Origin: Natrinema thermotolerans DSM 11552 | GTDB taxonomy: Archaea; Halobacteriota; Halobacteria; Halobacteriales; Natrialbaceae | Length of the DNA stretch: 64,000 nt | Direction of reading: 5' to 3' | NCBI GenBank assembly: GCA_000337115.1 | Contig: AOIR01000039.1 | Location: 37,092 to 101,091, forward strand | Shown here: positions 54,678 through 63,202 of the stretch, one piece after another | Layout: the number at the start of each line of letters is the position of its first letter | Numbering within the stretch: the stretch's first letter is position 1 | Notes under the pieces: model-generated | Databases searched by the model: none | The model's input: the letters and a program-made list of their open reading frames with translations, nothing else | Told to the model about the DNA's origin: nothing | Made by a program: the position numbers and the translations under genes

Positions 54678-56123
54678 TTAGACGTCACCCTGTGGCTGTG
54701 ACTGCGGTCGGCCGATGAGCTTTCCGTCGCTGATCGCGTCGACGTCGTCCGCGACCATGCGGAACGACTGATCGCGGCCCTCGGTGTCGGCACGTCGGGA
54801 GAGTCGGGCCTTGTGAATCTCCTTGATGTCCTCGTCCATCTCGAGGTCGGCCCACTCGAAGATGCGGACGCGACCGTCGTCGTCGCGTGCGGGGAGGACG
54901 GCTCCTTTCGCGCTGTCGCTGGGTGCGAACGGCACGTCGAGTGCGCCCGAGTCGAAGGCCTTGAGCGTCCCCTGAACGACGTCGCCGTCGCCGTGTTCGA
55001 AGATGGTGTCCATCAGACAGCGGGTCTCGCGCTCGATGAGGTCCTGTTCCTCTTCGATGCCATCGATGTCGATTTTCTGCTCGATGGCCATGTCGATGAC
55101 CTGCCGCGTGGTGCGCAGGCCGGCCGAGTTGGCCTCCTTGGTCGGGACGCCCTGGAACTCCTGTGGGGACTTGGTGATGACCTTGTCGGGCTGGGCGATG
55201 GCGGCGGTCATGCCGCCGAGGCTGATCACGCCGTTGGCGCGGGCCTCGTCCGGCGGGAAGCCGCCCATCCACTCGTGGAAGACCGTCGTGACGACGACCT
55301 CGTCGGGCAGATACTCGTTGCCCAGCTTCTTCAAGGCGTTCAGGGCGGCAACGTCCTGCACGACGTTACCGACCTGCCCGTAGCCGAGGGTGATCGAGCG
55401 CACGCCCTGCGTGGCGGCGAGTTTGCCCTCGACCAGCATGACTGCGATCGCGATCGACGGCGGGACCAGGGTCCCCGTCAGGGGGCCGAACGGCTCGCGG
55501 TTGATCCGCACGCCCCGTTCGGTGTAGGCACCCGCGAGTCGATCGACGAACTGCCACTTCTCGATGGTCTCCTCGAGCCCGTGGCGTTTCGTGTACGGAA
55601 TGTTGTAGGAGATCGGGCCGCCCTCGAAGCTCTGGAAGCCGCCGGCGAAGGTGATCGCCGCCAGCAGGCGGGCGTCGGGCGTCCCGTGGCGCACCTCGAT
55701 CGGCGCGTCGACCGCGTCGATCAGCTGTCGACAGCCGTCGACGCCGTGATTGACGGCGGGGAACCCGTTGAGCGTGTCGTCGCCCGTCTCGAGGGCCTTG
55801 TCCAGCCCCTGTTGGGCCTTCTCGTACTCGTTGTCCCGGGTGTAGGAGTCGATCGTGGTCGGTAGGAGATCCGCCTGTCCCTCCTCGTGGAGGTATCGCA
55901 GGAGTTCGATCTGATCGTCGAGCCGGGGGACACCGGCTCGTGGCTGCAGAAGGGGCTTGTCGGCCGACTCGAGGACGTCGGCGAATCGCTTGTGGTCGGG
56001 CAGCGATTCGTGGTACTCGATGGCCTCCTCGAAGTCGACGTCTTCGCCCGTCGGCCAGTTAGATCGAATTTCCTCGTCGATACGCCGTAGCTCGTCGGAC
56101 GGAATACGTTCGTCTCGTATCAT
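54678..56123 (-). CDS. glmE: Glutamate mutase epsilon (catalytic) subunit
   Basis: This 481-residue TIM-barrel subunit of B12-dependent glutamate mutase has LQPRAGVPRLDDQIELLRYL, FPAVNHGVDGCRQLIDAV, EVRHGTPDARLLAAITFAGG and LTGTLVPPSIAIAVMLVEG, as in Clostridium GlmE/MutE. It converts glutamate to 3-methylaspartate with the S subunit. Its start abuts the end of glmS (56124). It has no gap to mal. Confidence 0.93.
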   Translation of the reverse strand: MIRDERIPSDELRRIDEEIRSNWPTGEDVDFEEAIEYHESLPDHKRFADVLESADKPLLQPRAGVPRLDDQIELLRYLHEEGQADLLPTTIDSYTRDNEYEKAQQGLDKALETGDDTLNGFPAVNHGVDGCRQLIDAVDAPIEVRHGTPDARLLAAITFAGGFQSFEGGPISYNIPYTKRHGLEETIEKWQFVDRLAGAYTERGVRINREPFGPLTGTLVPPSIAIAVMLVEGKLAATQGVRSITLGYGQVGNVVQDVAALNALKKLGNEYLPDEVVVTTVFHEWMGGFPPDEARANGVISLGGMTAAIAQPDKVITKSPQEFQGVPTKEANSAGLRTTRQVIDMAIEQKIDIDGIEEEQDLIERETRCLMDTIFEHGDGDVVQGTLKAFDSGALDVPFAPSDSAKGAVLPARDDDGRVRIFEWADLEMDEDIKEIHKARLSRRADTEGRDQSFRMVADDVDAISDGKLIGRPQSQPQGDV

Positions 56124-56564
56124 CTAGGAACTAATAGTAGCGCGTTCCGACTCCGTCGGTGTGATCTGGAGGTCTTCGCGCAGCGCGGCAATCGCGTCCT
56201 CGGGATCGGTTTCCGAATCGAAGACGCGGTCGAAACCGAGTTCGCGGAAGGTCCGACGGGTTTCCTCGAACTCGTCTTGCCCGACGGCGAGGTTGCCGCC
56301 GATGTAGGTGACCGCGTCGACGCCCGCGTCCTCGAGAACGCCTTGGAATCCCTGACAGTCCTGCTCGGCGTGTCCGTAGAGCGAGGAGACGAGTACAGCG
56401 CTGGCGTCGTGGGCTTTAGCGGCCTCGGCGAACTCCTCCTGGGAGGTCTGGACACCGAGGTTCACGACATCGAAGCCGGCTGCGCTGAAGGCTTGCTCTA
56501 GGATTGTGATGCCAACGACGTGGGCATCGGAGCCGATCACGCCGAGGACGACCGTTTGGGACAT
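56124..56564 (-). CDS. glmS: Glutamate mutase sigma (B12-binding) subunit
   Basis: This 146-residue cobalamin-binding Rossmann domain has the DxHxxG motif (SDAHVVG; His binds cobalt) and NLGVQTSQEEF and VSSLYGHAE. It pairs with glmE. The start is set at ATG 56564 rather than 56579, because the TATA-like TTTATAC at 56590-56597 lies 29 bases before 56564 and only 14 before 56579. First gene of the operon. Confidence 0.92.
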   Translation of the reverse strand: MSQTVVLGVIGSDAHVVGITILEQAFSAAGFDVVNLGVQTSQEEFAEAAKAHDASAVLVSSLYGHAEQDCQGFQGVLEDAGVDAVTYIGGNLAVGQDEFEETRRTFRELGFDRVFDSETDPEDAIAALREDLQITPTESERATISS

Positions 56565-56589
56565 CGTACTCGGACTCATGAGCGACCGG

Positions 56590-56597
56590 TGTATAAA
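56590..56597 (-). promoter_or_regulatory. TATA box of the glmS-glmE-mal-mch-lyase operon
   Basis: The minus strand reads GGTTTATAC, centred about 29 bases before the ATG at 56564, giving a leaderless transcript for the five-gene operon. Confidence 0.55.
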
Positions 56598-56617
56598 CCT
56601 AATGATCTTCCATGATA

Positions 56618-56643
56618 ATACTCTTTAATGATCCTAAGAGTAT
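56618..56643. promoter_or_regulatory. 8-10-8 inverted repeat in the glmS/mct divergent promoter
   Basis: ATACTCTT (56618-56625) and AAGAGTAT (56636-56643) are exact inverted copies separated by 10 bases. They sit upstream of the glmS TATA box and between the two divergent transcripts, so a regulator bound here could switch the whole methylaspartate cycle. Confidence 0.65.
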
Positions 56644-56742
56644 CCCAATGGGAGATGCTCACGCTGCCCTCGGTATCTGCCACCAACTACATAATCGATG
56701 GTAAGGGTTTTGGTACTGGTTTGGAAAGGGGGGCGTACAGAC

Positions 56743-57915
56743 ATGGGCGCACTCTCGAACCTTCGCGTGCTGGATCTGACCCAGGTGCTTGCCGGGCCGT
56801 ACTGCACGATGTTGCTCGCGGACATGGGCGCGGACGTGGTCAAGATCGAGCGGCCGGGCGGCGACATGATCCGGTCGAACCCGCCGTTCGTCGACAACCC
56901 CGACGAGGAGGCCTACGGGGGCTACTTCCAGAGCGTCAACCGCGGCAAGAAGAGCATCGAGCTGAACTTAGGCGACGAGGAGGACCGCGCGGACTTCCTC
57001 TCGCTGGTCGAGGAGGCAGACATCGTCGTCGAGAACTACCGCTCGGGGACGATGGAGAAGTACGACCTCGGCTACGAGACCCTCACAGAGTACAACGAAG
57101 ATATCATCTACTCCTCGATTCGGGGCTTCGGCGACCCGCGGACCGGCGAAACCCACCGCCAGGGCCAGCCCTCCTTCGACCTCATCGCGCAGGCGCTTGG
57201 CGGCGTCATGGAAACCACCGGCCAACCCGACGGCCCGCCGACCAAGACCGGTCCCGGCGTCGGCGACCTCTTCACCGCGACGCTGAACTGCATCGGGATT
57301 CTCGCCGCCGTGAACCACCGCGAACAGACCGGCGAGGGCCAGTACGTCGACACCGCGATGTACGACTCGATGCTCAGCTTCACCGAGCGCGCCATCTACC
57401 AGCAGTCCTACACCGGCGAGGCCCCCACCCGACGGGGCAACTCCCATCCCACGCTCTTTCCCTACAACGCTTTCGAGACCGACGACGGCTACGCCGTCAT
57501 CGCCGCGTTCAACAACAACCACTGGGCCGAACTCTGTGACATCATGGGTCGCGAGGACTTGGCCGAGGAGTACCCCACGACCGCCGAACGCCTCGAGAGC
57601 CGCGATCACCTCCGCGGCGAGATCTCGGAGTGGGCACTCGAGCAGACCAACGACGAACTCGTCGGCCAGCTCGAGGGCCGGGTCCCGGCCGCGCCCGTCC
57701 AGACCACCGAGGAGATCTTCGAAGACGACCACGTCCACGCACGCGACATGCTCGTGCCCGTCGAACAGCCCGGGGCCGACACCGACGTCGAGATCGCGGG
57801 CAACCCGATCAAGATGAGCGAGACCGAGCCCACGCCCCGCGGGCGCGCGCCGCTGCTGGACGAACACCGCGAAGAAGTGCTGGGCGAGCAGGCAGAAGAG
57901 ACGGCCGACGACTGA
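56743..57915 (+). CDS. mct: Succinyl-CoA:mesaconate CoA-transferase
   Basis: This 390-residue class III CoA-transferase (CaiB/BaiF) starts MGALSNLRVLDLTQVLAGPY and has VKIERPGGDMIRSNPPFV, ELNLGDEEDRADF, GETHRQGQPSFDLIAQALGG. Asp in the GxGD-like VGDLFTA region would carry the CoA thioester. It makes mesaconyl-C1-CoA from mesaconate and succinyl-CoA, linking ammonia-lyase and hydratase. It is divergent from the glutamate mutase operon with the 56618-56643 palindrome between. Confidence 0.92.
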   Translation: MGALSNLRVLDLTQVLAGPYCTMLLADMGADVVKIERPGGDMIRSNPPFVDNPDEEAYGGYFQSVNRGKKSIELNLGDEEDRADFLSLVEEADIVVENYRSGTMEKYDLGYETLTEYNEDIIYSSIRGFGDPRTGETHRQGQPSFDLIAQALGGVMETTGQPDGPPTKTGPGVGDLFTATLNCIGILAAVNHREQTGEGQYVDTAMYDSMLSFTERAIYQQSYTGEAPTRRGNSHPTLFPYNAFETDDGYAVIAAFNNNHWAELCDIMGREDLAEEYPTTAERLESRDHLRGEISEWALEQTNDELVGQLEGRVPAAPVQTTEEIFEDDHVHARDMLVPVEQPGADTDVEIAGNPIKMSETEPTPRGRAPLLDEHREEVLGEQAEETADD

Positions 57916-58144
57916 GGCCGCACACCGATCGATCCGTTTCTGACGTAGTCGGATACGTCGCTACTACTCGCATTCCGTCGGGCTGCGTGTTCGTCAGCCG
58001 TTTCCCATGGTCATCGCTTCCGTCCAGTTCCGGGTGTACACCCCCTCGAGTTCGTCCATGTCTGACTCGCCGTTCGCGACCGGTGGCGCTCGAGCGACTC
58101 CAGCGACCGGAGGTTTCTTCAGGTGACAATTCAAGGGGACAGCC

Positions 58145-61100
58145 ATGAGTCAGGCGACGCTGTCGGACCGCCCGTACGCGAACTCGAATCTCTTCTCCGG
58201 CTACTATCTCGACGAGCGGATCGAAGACCGCGAGGAGTGGGACTGCGACGCCGCCGCGAGCGAGGCCCTCGAGGAACTGCAGGACCTGTACGATCTCGAG
58301 TCTGGACTGGTCGACGGCTACAAGGAAGATCCGTTGATCGACAATTGGATCGACGAGGTGCTGGAGATTCTGGGGTTCGGAACGAACGTCGAGACGACGC
58401 TGCCCGAGGGCGGGGGCTACGTCGACGTGTTGCTGTTCGAGGACACTCAGGCCCGCCGTGACGCCGCGGAAGTCTATCTCAGCACCGAGGACACGACCGA
58501 CCTGTTCGACCGCGGCGTGGGGCTGGTCGAGGCCAAGCAGTGGGACGCCGACTTCACGACTCGCTTCAGCGATCAACGGCCGTATCGCAACGCTTCCCAC
58601 CAGATCAAACACTACCTCGAGCGGACGCCCGAGCGGATCCAGTGGGGGGTCCTGACCAACGGTCGCAAGTGGCGACTCTACGGGACGAAGGATTACGAGA
58701 CCCAGACCTACTACGAGATCGATCTGCCGGAACTGCTCGAGCGCGGCGACCTCGAGGCGTTCAAGTACTTTTACCTGTTCTTCCGGCCGGAAGCGTTTCG
58801 CGAGTCCGGGGGGACGACCTTCCTCGATTCGGTCCGGTCGGAAAGCGAGACGGTCGCTCAGGAACTCGGGGAGGACCTGCAGGACAACGTCTTCACCGCG
58901 TTGCGAGTGTTGGGTCGGGGCTTCGCCGAGACGAACGACCTCGCGATCGAGCCCGGGGACGACGACGGGCTCGCGGAACTGAAAGAGCAGTCGCTGGTGT
59001 TGCTGTATCGGTTGATGTTCGTCCTCTATGCCGAATCGCGCGGGCTGATCCACCCCGAGGGCGGGGACGCGGTCGCGGAGTACGAGGAGAACTTCAGTCT
59101 GGACGAACTGCGCCTCGAGATCCACGAGGAGATCGGCGAGGTCGACGAGGGCTTTGCCGACGCCTACAGCGACCACTCGACGACGATGTGGAGCCGCCTC
59201 GAGGACCTGTTCCGGCTGATCGACGAGGGTGAGGAATCGCTGGGGATTCCGCCGTACAACGGCGGGCTGTTCAACCGGGACAAACACGAGTTCCTGGCCG
59301 ACCACGAGGTCAGCAACCGCTATCTCGCAGAGGTCATCTACCGGATTTCGACGACGGAGAACGACGAGGGACGGTACGTGTTGGCCGACTACGCCGACCT
59401 CGACACGCGGCATCTGGGCAGCGTCTACGAGGGGCTGCTCGAGCATCAGTTCCGGATCGCGGCCGAGGACTACGCCGCGGTCGCGGCAGACGGCGGGCAG
59501 GTCTGGAAACCCGCCACGGAGGTGTCGGTGGCGGAGGCGGTCGAAACCGTCGACGAGGGCGGACTCTACGTCGTCAACGACGAGGGCGAGCGCAAGGCCA
59601 CGGGGGCCTACTACACGCCGGACTACGTGGTGACCTACATCGTCGAGGAGACGGTCGGGCCGCTGGTCGAGGAGATCAAAGACGACCTCGAGTCACAGGG
59701 CTTCGAGCCCGGTACTCACGAGTATCTGGGCGCGTTCTACCGGCGGGTGACCGATCTGAAGTTGCTGGATCCGGCGATGGGCAGCGGCCACTTCCTCACG
59801 CGGGCGACGGAGTACCTGGCCCAGCAGGTCATGGAGGAGGTGCGCGAACTCGAGGAGGCGACGGCCTTCGACGAGCAGCGGGTGCGCCGGGACGTGGCCA
59901 AGGAGTGTATCTACGGCGTCGACTTAAACGGGATGGCCGTCGAACTCGCGAAGCTCTCGATGTGGCTCGAGACCCTCGCTGCGGACCAACCGCTTGCCTT
60001 CCTCGATCACCACCTCAAGGCGGGCAACTCGCTGGTCGGCTCGGACGTGACCGAGGTCCTCTCGAGCGAACACGCCGACGACGACGGGCAGTTGACGCTG
60101 CAGCAGGCGCTGGCCCGCGTTCGCCAGGACACGCTGGAACACGTCATGGAGCGCATGCAGGAGTTGCTCGAGATCGACAACGAGTCGCTCGCGGACGTCA
60201 AGTCGATGGAGGAGATCTACGACGAGGTGCGGGGCGACGCGTTCTACCAGCGGCTGTTCGAGGTGGCGAACGTCCACACCGCCGAGCAGTTCGATCTGGA
60301 CGTGCCCGAGGGGGCCTACGAGCGGCTGGCGCGGGCGATCGACGACGACGAGGCGTGGGCCGAGATGCGCGAGGAGCCGTGGTTCCAGACGGCGCAGTCG
60401 ATGAGCAGCGACGAGGCCTTTTTCCACTGGGAGCTGGAGTACCCTGAGGTGTTCTTCGACGATGATGGGGAGAAGCGTGAGGGGGCAGGATTTGACGCCG
60501 TAATTGGGAACCCACCATACGTGAAAATACAGGAACTACGACAAACCGTCCCCGAGCAAGCGAATTATCTCACTAACTCGTATCAGTCTGCAACCGGGAA
60601 TTTCGATCTCTACGTATGCTTTACCGAAAAAGGACATCAGTTGCTAAGTGATAGTAGCAACCTCGGTTATATCGAACCTCACAAATTCTTCCAAGGGAAT
60701 TTCGGGGAAGGTCTGAGGGAATATCTCTCGGAACATAACGCACTCAAGAAGATCGTCTCATTCGGGGATTCACAGGTGTTCGAAGCAGCTACGATCTACA
60801 CATGTTTGCTGTTCCTCTCGAAATCACCTCAAGAAGAGTTCGAATATACGGAAGTTGATACTGAAGTACTGGAAGGCTCCGAGAATATTGAACTAAACAC
60901 GATCAGAGCAGACTACGGTGCTGACTCGTGGGCATTCAACTCCGCAAGGGTCGCTAGTGTCCTCGAAACAGTCGCTGACGCAGGCCCAGAGCTACAAGAA
61001 GTCAGTGAAAAAGTGTTTCAGGGCATTGCTACCAGTGCAGATGCCGTCTACATTTTGGAACCAGTAAGTGAGCCGGATGATGGTGAGATTACTGTTAAGA

Positions 61101-62452
61101 GTCAAAAAACTAATGAGACACACACGCTGGAAACAGGACTTCTCAAACCGATGCTCAAAGGGAACGACTCCGACCGTTATCGCCGGGTCGATCCCCGTTT
61201 GAAAGTTATCTTCCCATATGAGATTTCCGAGGACAACTCCGAAGCGGAGTTCGTCTCGAAACAACGGCTAGAACAGAAGTATCCGAAAACATACGAGTAT
61301 CTTTGCAGCCACGAAGAAACACTACGTCAAAGAGAAAGCGGAAAGATGGACCATGACCAGTGGTGGGATTACGTCTATCCGAAGAATCTACTGGACTACG
61401 AAAGAGAATACATAATCACGCCACGACTCGGTAATCAGCCGGAATTTACGCTAAAGCCAGGCAGCATATATCATAACACAGACATAGAGGGGATCCCGCT
61501 TGAGGAAAACTGTAGCTTGGATCCGAAATACGTCCTCGCGTTATTGAATAGTAACGTCTTCTGGTTTTTCATGGTTAATACAGGATCAACCTTTAGAGGA
61601 GGATACTACACGTTTCGAAGTGAATATCTCTATCCTTTCTCAATCGCGAGAGGAAATAAAGACATCAATATTGACGAATCGATCCCTAACGAAATCGAAG
61701 AGTCATACACCGAGTATTTAGAGGGAGTGATAGACCGCGAGCAAATCGTTCAAACACTGTTTTCCGAGGAGGCTGAATTTGATGTTCAGCATGAGTGGCT
61801 TTGCCATCTATCTGAGAAAATCATGTCTCATAATGACAGCCTAGATTCATTGACGCTAGATCCACTTGAGTATCTCGCGAACTATTCGGAAGGTCCTTCA
61901 CTTGATAACGCTGGCTTCTACCAACCACCGAAGACCGCACCGACTGACTCGATTCTCTACGAGACTGCGGAAGAACGTGATAATCTCCGTATTGGTTGTG
62001 TTGAGATTCGACGGCCAAGCCATGATACCGTTGTTGTTACCGCTACTGCTCGCTACAAGCCAGACAATGAATCGGACTATGAAACTGACCGATGGGGCTA
62101 CACTGAAACCGATCCTATCGAAGCATTCCGTCTAACTGATCTCGGCGAGCTTGAGGCCGATCTCATCGAAGTGTTTGTCCCTGTTGCCGTAGAAGAAGCC
62201 AACGGTTTTGCGAACTTCCGAGAGACTGCAACAAAAACCAATTCTCCTGTAGACCGGCTGAAAGCGCTTACTCTTCCTGAGATAGACAGTGTAGACACCG
62301 AATTGGGGCACTATCTCGAGACGAAAGAACGTGCCGAGGAACTCGAGGCAAAGATCGAAAAGACCGACGAGCTGATCGACGAGATCGTCTACGAACTGTA
62401 CGAGCTGACCGACGAGGAAATCGAGATCGTCGAGGAGGCCGTCGGCGAATAG
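58145..62452 (+). CDS. Type IIG-like restriction endonuclease/DNA methyltransferase (Eco57I class)
   Basis: This 1435-residue single-chain protein has an N-terminal nuclease domain (YVDVLLF Asp94, VEAK Glu129/Lys131, then GVLTNGRKWRLYG), an N6-adenine methyltransferase core (DPAMGSGHF at about 542, motif I; NPPY at 789-792, motif IV), and a C-terminal target-recognition region. It should both cut and methylate DNA. From about 60480 (residue about 778) to 62290 composition falls to about 35% GC in the line at 61621, against 75% at 59461, and returns to GC-rich at the extreme C-terminus. The specificity part therefore looks replaced by foreign DNA. No separate restriction subunit is adjacent. 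Confidence 0.9.
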   Translation: MSQATLSDRPYANSNLFSGYYLDERIEDREEWDCDAAASEALEELQDLYDLESGLVDGYKEDPLIDNWIDEVLEILGFGTNVETTLPEGGGYVDVLLFEDTQARRDAAEVYLSTEDTTDLFDRGVGLVEAKQWDADFTTRFSDQRPYRNASHQIKHYLERTPERIQWGVLTNGRKWRLYGTKDYETQTYYEIDLPELLERGDLEAFKYFYLFFRPEAFRESGGTTFLDSVRSESETVAQELGEDLQDNVFTALRVLGRGFAETNDLAIEPGDDDGLAELKEQSLVLLYRLMFVLYAESRGLIHPEGGDAVAEYEENFSLDELRLEIHEEIGEVDEGFADAYSDHSTTMWSRLEDLFRLIDEGEESLGIPPYNGGLFNRDKHEFLADHEVSNRYLAEVIYRISTTENDEGRYVLADYADLDTRHLGSVYEGLLEHQFRIAAEDYAAVAADGGQVWKPATEVSVAEAVETVDEGGLYVVNDEGERKATGAYYTPDYVVTYIVEETVGPLVEEIKDDLESQGFEPGTHEYLGAFYRRVTDLKLLDPAMGSGHFLTRATEYLAQQVMEEVRELEEATAFDEQRVRRDVAKECIYGVDLNGMAVELAKLSMWLETLAADQPLAFLDHHLKAGNSLVGSDVTEVLSSEHADDDGQLTLQQALARVRQDTLEHVMERMQELLEIDNESLADVKSMEEIYDEVRGDAFYQRLFEVANVHTAEQFDLDVPEGAYERLARAIDDDEAWAEMREEPWFQTAQSMSSDEAFFHWELEYPEVFFDDDGEKREGAGFDAVIGNPPYVKIQELRQTVPEQANYLTNSYQSATGNFDLYVCFTEKGHQLLSDSSNLGYIEPHKFFQGNFGEGLREYLSEHNALKKIVSFGDSQVFEAATIYTCLLFLSKSPQEEFEYTEVDTEVLEGSENIELNTIRADYGADSWAFNSARVASVLETVADAGPELQEVSEKVFQGIATSADAVYILEPVSEPDDGEITVKSQKTNETHTLETGLLKPMLKGNDSDRYRRVDPRLKVIFPYEISEDNSEAEFVSKQRLEQKYPKTYEYLCSHEETLRQRESGKMDHDQWWDYVYPKNLLDYEREYIITPRLGNQPEFTLKPGSIYHNTDIEGIPLEENCSLDPKYVLALLNSNVFWFFMVNTGSTFRGGYYTFRSEYLYPFSIARGNKDINIDESIPNEIEESYTEYLEGVIDREQIVQTLFSEEAEFDVQHEWLCHLSEKIMSHNDSLDSLTLDPLEYLANYSEGPSLDNAGFYQPPKTAPTDSILYETAEERDNLRIGCVEIRRPSHDTVVVTATARYKPDNESDYETDRWGYTETDPIEAFRLTDLGELEADLIEVFVPVAVEEANGFANFRETATKTNSPVDRLKALTLPEIDSVDTELGHYLETKERAEELEAKIEKTDELIDEIVYELYELTDEEIEIVEEAVGE

Positions 62453-62637
62453 CTCCTGTCAGTATCCAGTAGCACCGCTCGAGGCGAGCGCCCTCCAGAA
62501 ACGACGAGCGAAACTCGAGCCCCGCTTCCGGACCGACCGGCCGACCGACGATGCCGACGGAGAGGTGGTGTGTCGAATGTGGATTCGCCCGCGACGGCCG
62601 ACCGGCCGGCTGACCGCCGAGGCTCGAGCCGACCCGG

Positions 62638-62808
62638 CTACTCGAAGCCCACGAACGTCGCCGGCGGCACCGAACAGCCACAGGGCTGGAGGGTACTCGA
62701 GTCGGGGCCGGTGACGACCGACACCGTCACCGGCTCGCCACAGCGGGGACAGTCCGGCAGCGACCAGTCGTCGTCCGACTCCCGGTCGCTCGCGGGGTCC
62801 CTAGCCAT
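62638..62808 (-). CDS. Small zinc-ribbon protein
   Basis: A 56-residue open frame on the minus strand: acidic N-terminus ending LPDCPRCGEP, then VTVSVVTGPDSSTLQ and PCGCSVPPATFVGFE. The CPRC and CGC knuckles make a likely zinc ribbon. The start is ATG 62808 and the stop TAG 62640. The length and cysteine pattern are typical of tiny haloarchaeal zinc-ribbon proteins. Function unknown. Confidence 0.6.
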   Translation of the reverse strand: MARDPASDRESDDDWSLPDCPRCGEPVTVSVVTGPDSSTLQPCGCSVPPATFVGFE

Positions 62809-62904
62809 CGCGATCACCGCGTGCGGCGCGCGTGGCAGAGACTCCTTGCGTCGGGCGATTTGTGCGTCGTGCGGGACGTTTATATCCCGGAAGTAGTAAC
62901 GTAA

Positions 62905-63005
62905 TCATGGCAACCGGATCCCTGTGTGGGATTTGGAAGCCAGTCTCGGGTGCCTGTACACCCGGGGCATTTCGATGCGCCCCTGTTTCGGAGTCTGACT
63001 TCCAG
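62905..63005 (+). ncRNA. Candidate structured RNA (multi-branch fold)
   Basis: A TATA-like TTTATATC (62879-62886) points to a start near 62907. The sequence folds into a closing stem (GGAAG 62935-62939 with CTTCC 62999-63003, CAG/CTG next to it), a hairpin CGGGTG-cctgta-CACCCG (62947-62964) and a second hairpin GCAT-ttcg-ATGC (62967-62978) extended by GGG/CCC around a bulge. A short open frame also starts at ATG 62907 and cannot be excluded, but its product looks Cys/Arg-rich and unlike a known protein. No rRNA, tRNA or 7S match is seen. Confidence 0.4.
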
Positions 63006-63202
63006 TTAGTACGTTTAGCTGTTCGGACTTATATCTACTGTTGGCGCGGTGGAAGAGAGGGCGCTCGAGCGATCCCGAGCGGCGCGTCCCGGCGGACCTC
63101 GAGCGTCGCCGTTTCCGGACGCCGGGTGGCGGCCTCGAGGCGGCCCGTCGCGATCGAGCGGCCAGCCACAATCTATATCCGCGTCGTCGCGAGAGAGGGG
63201 GC

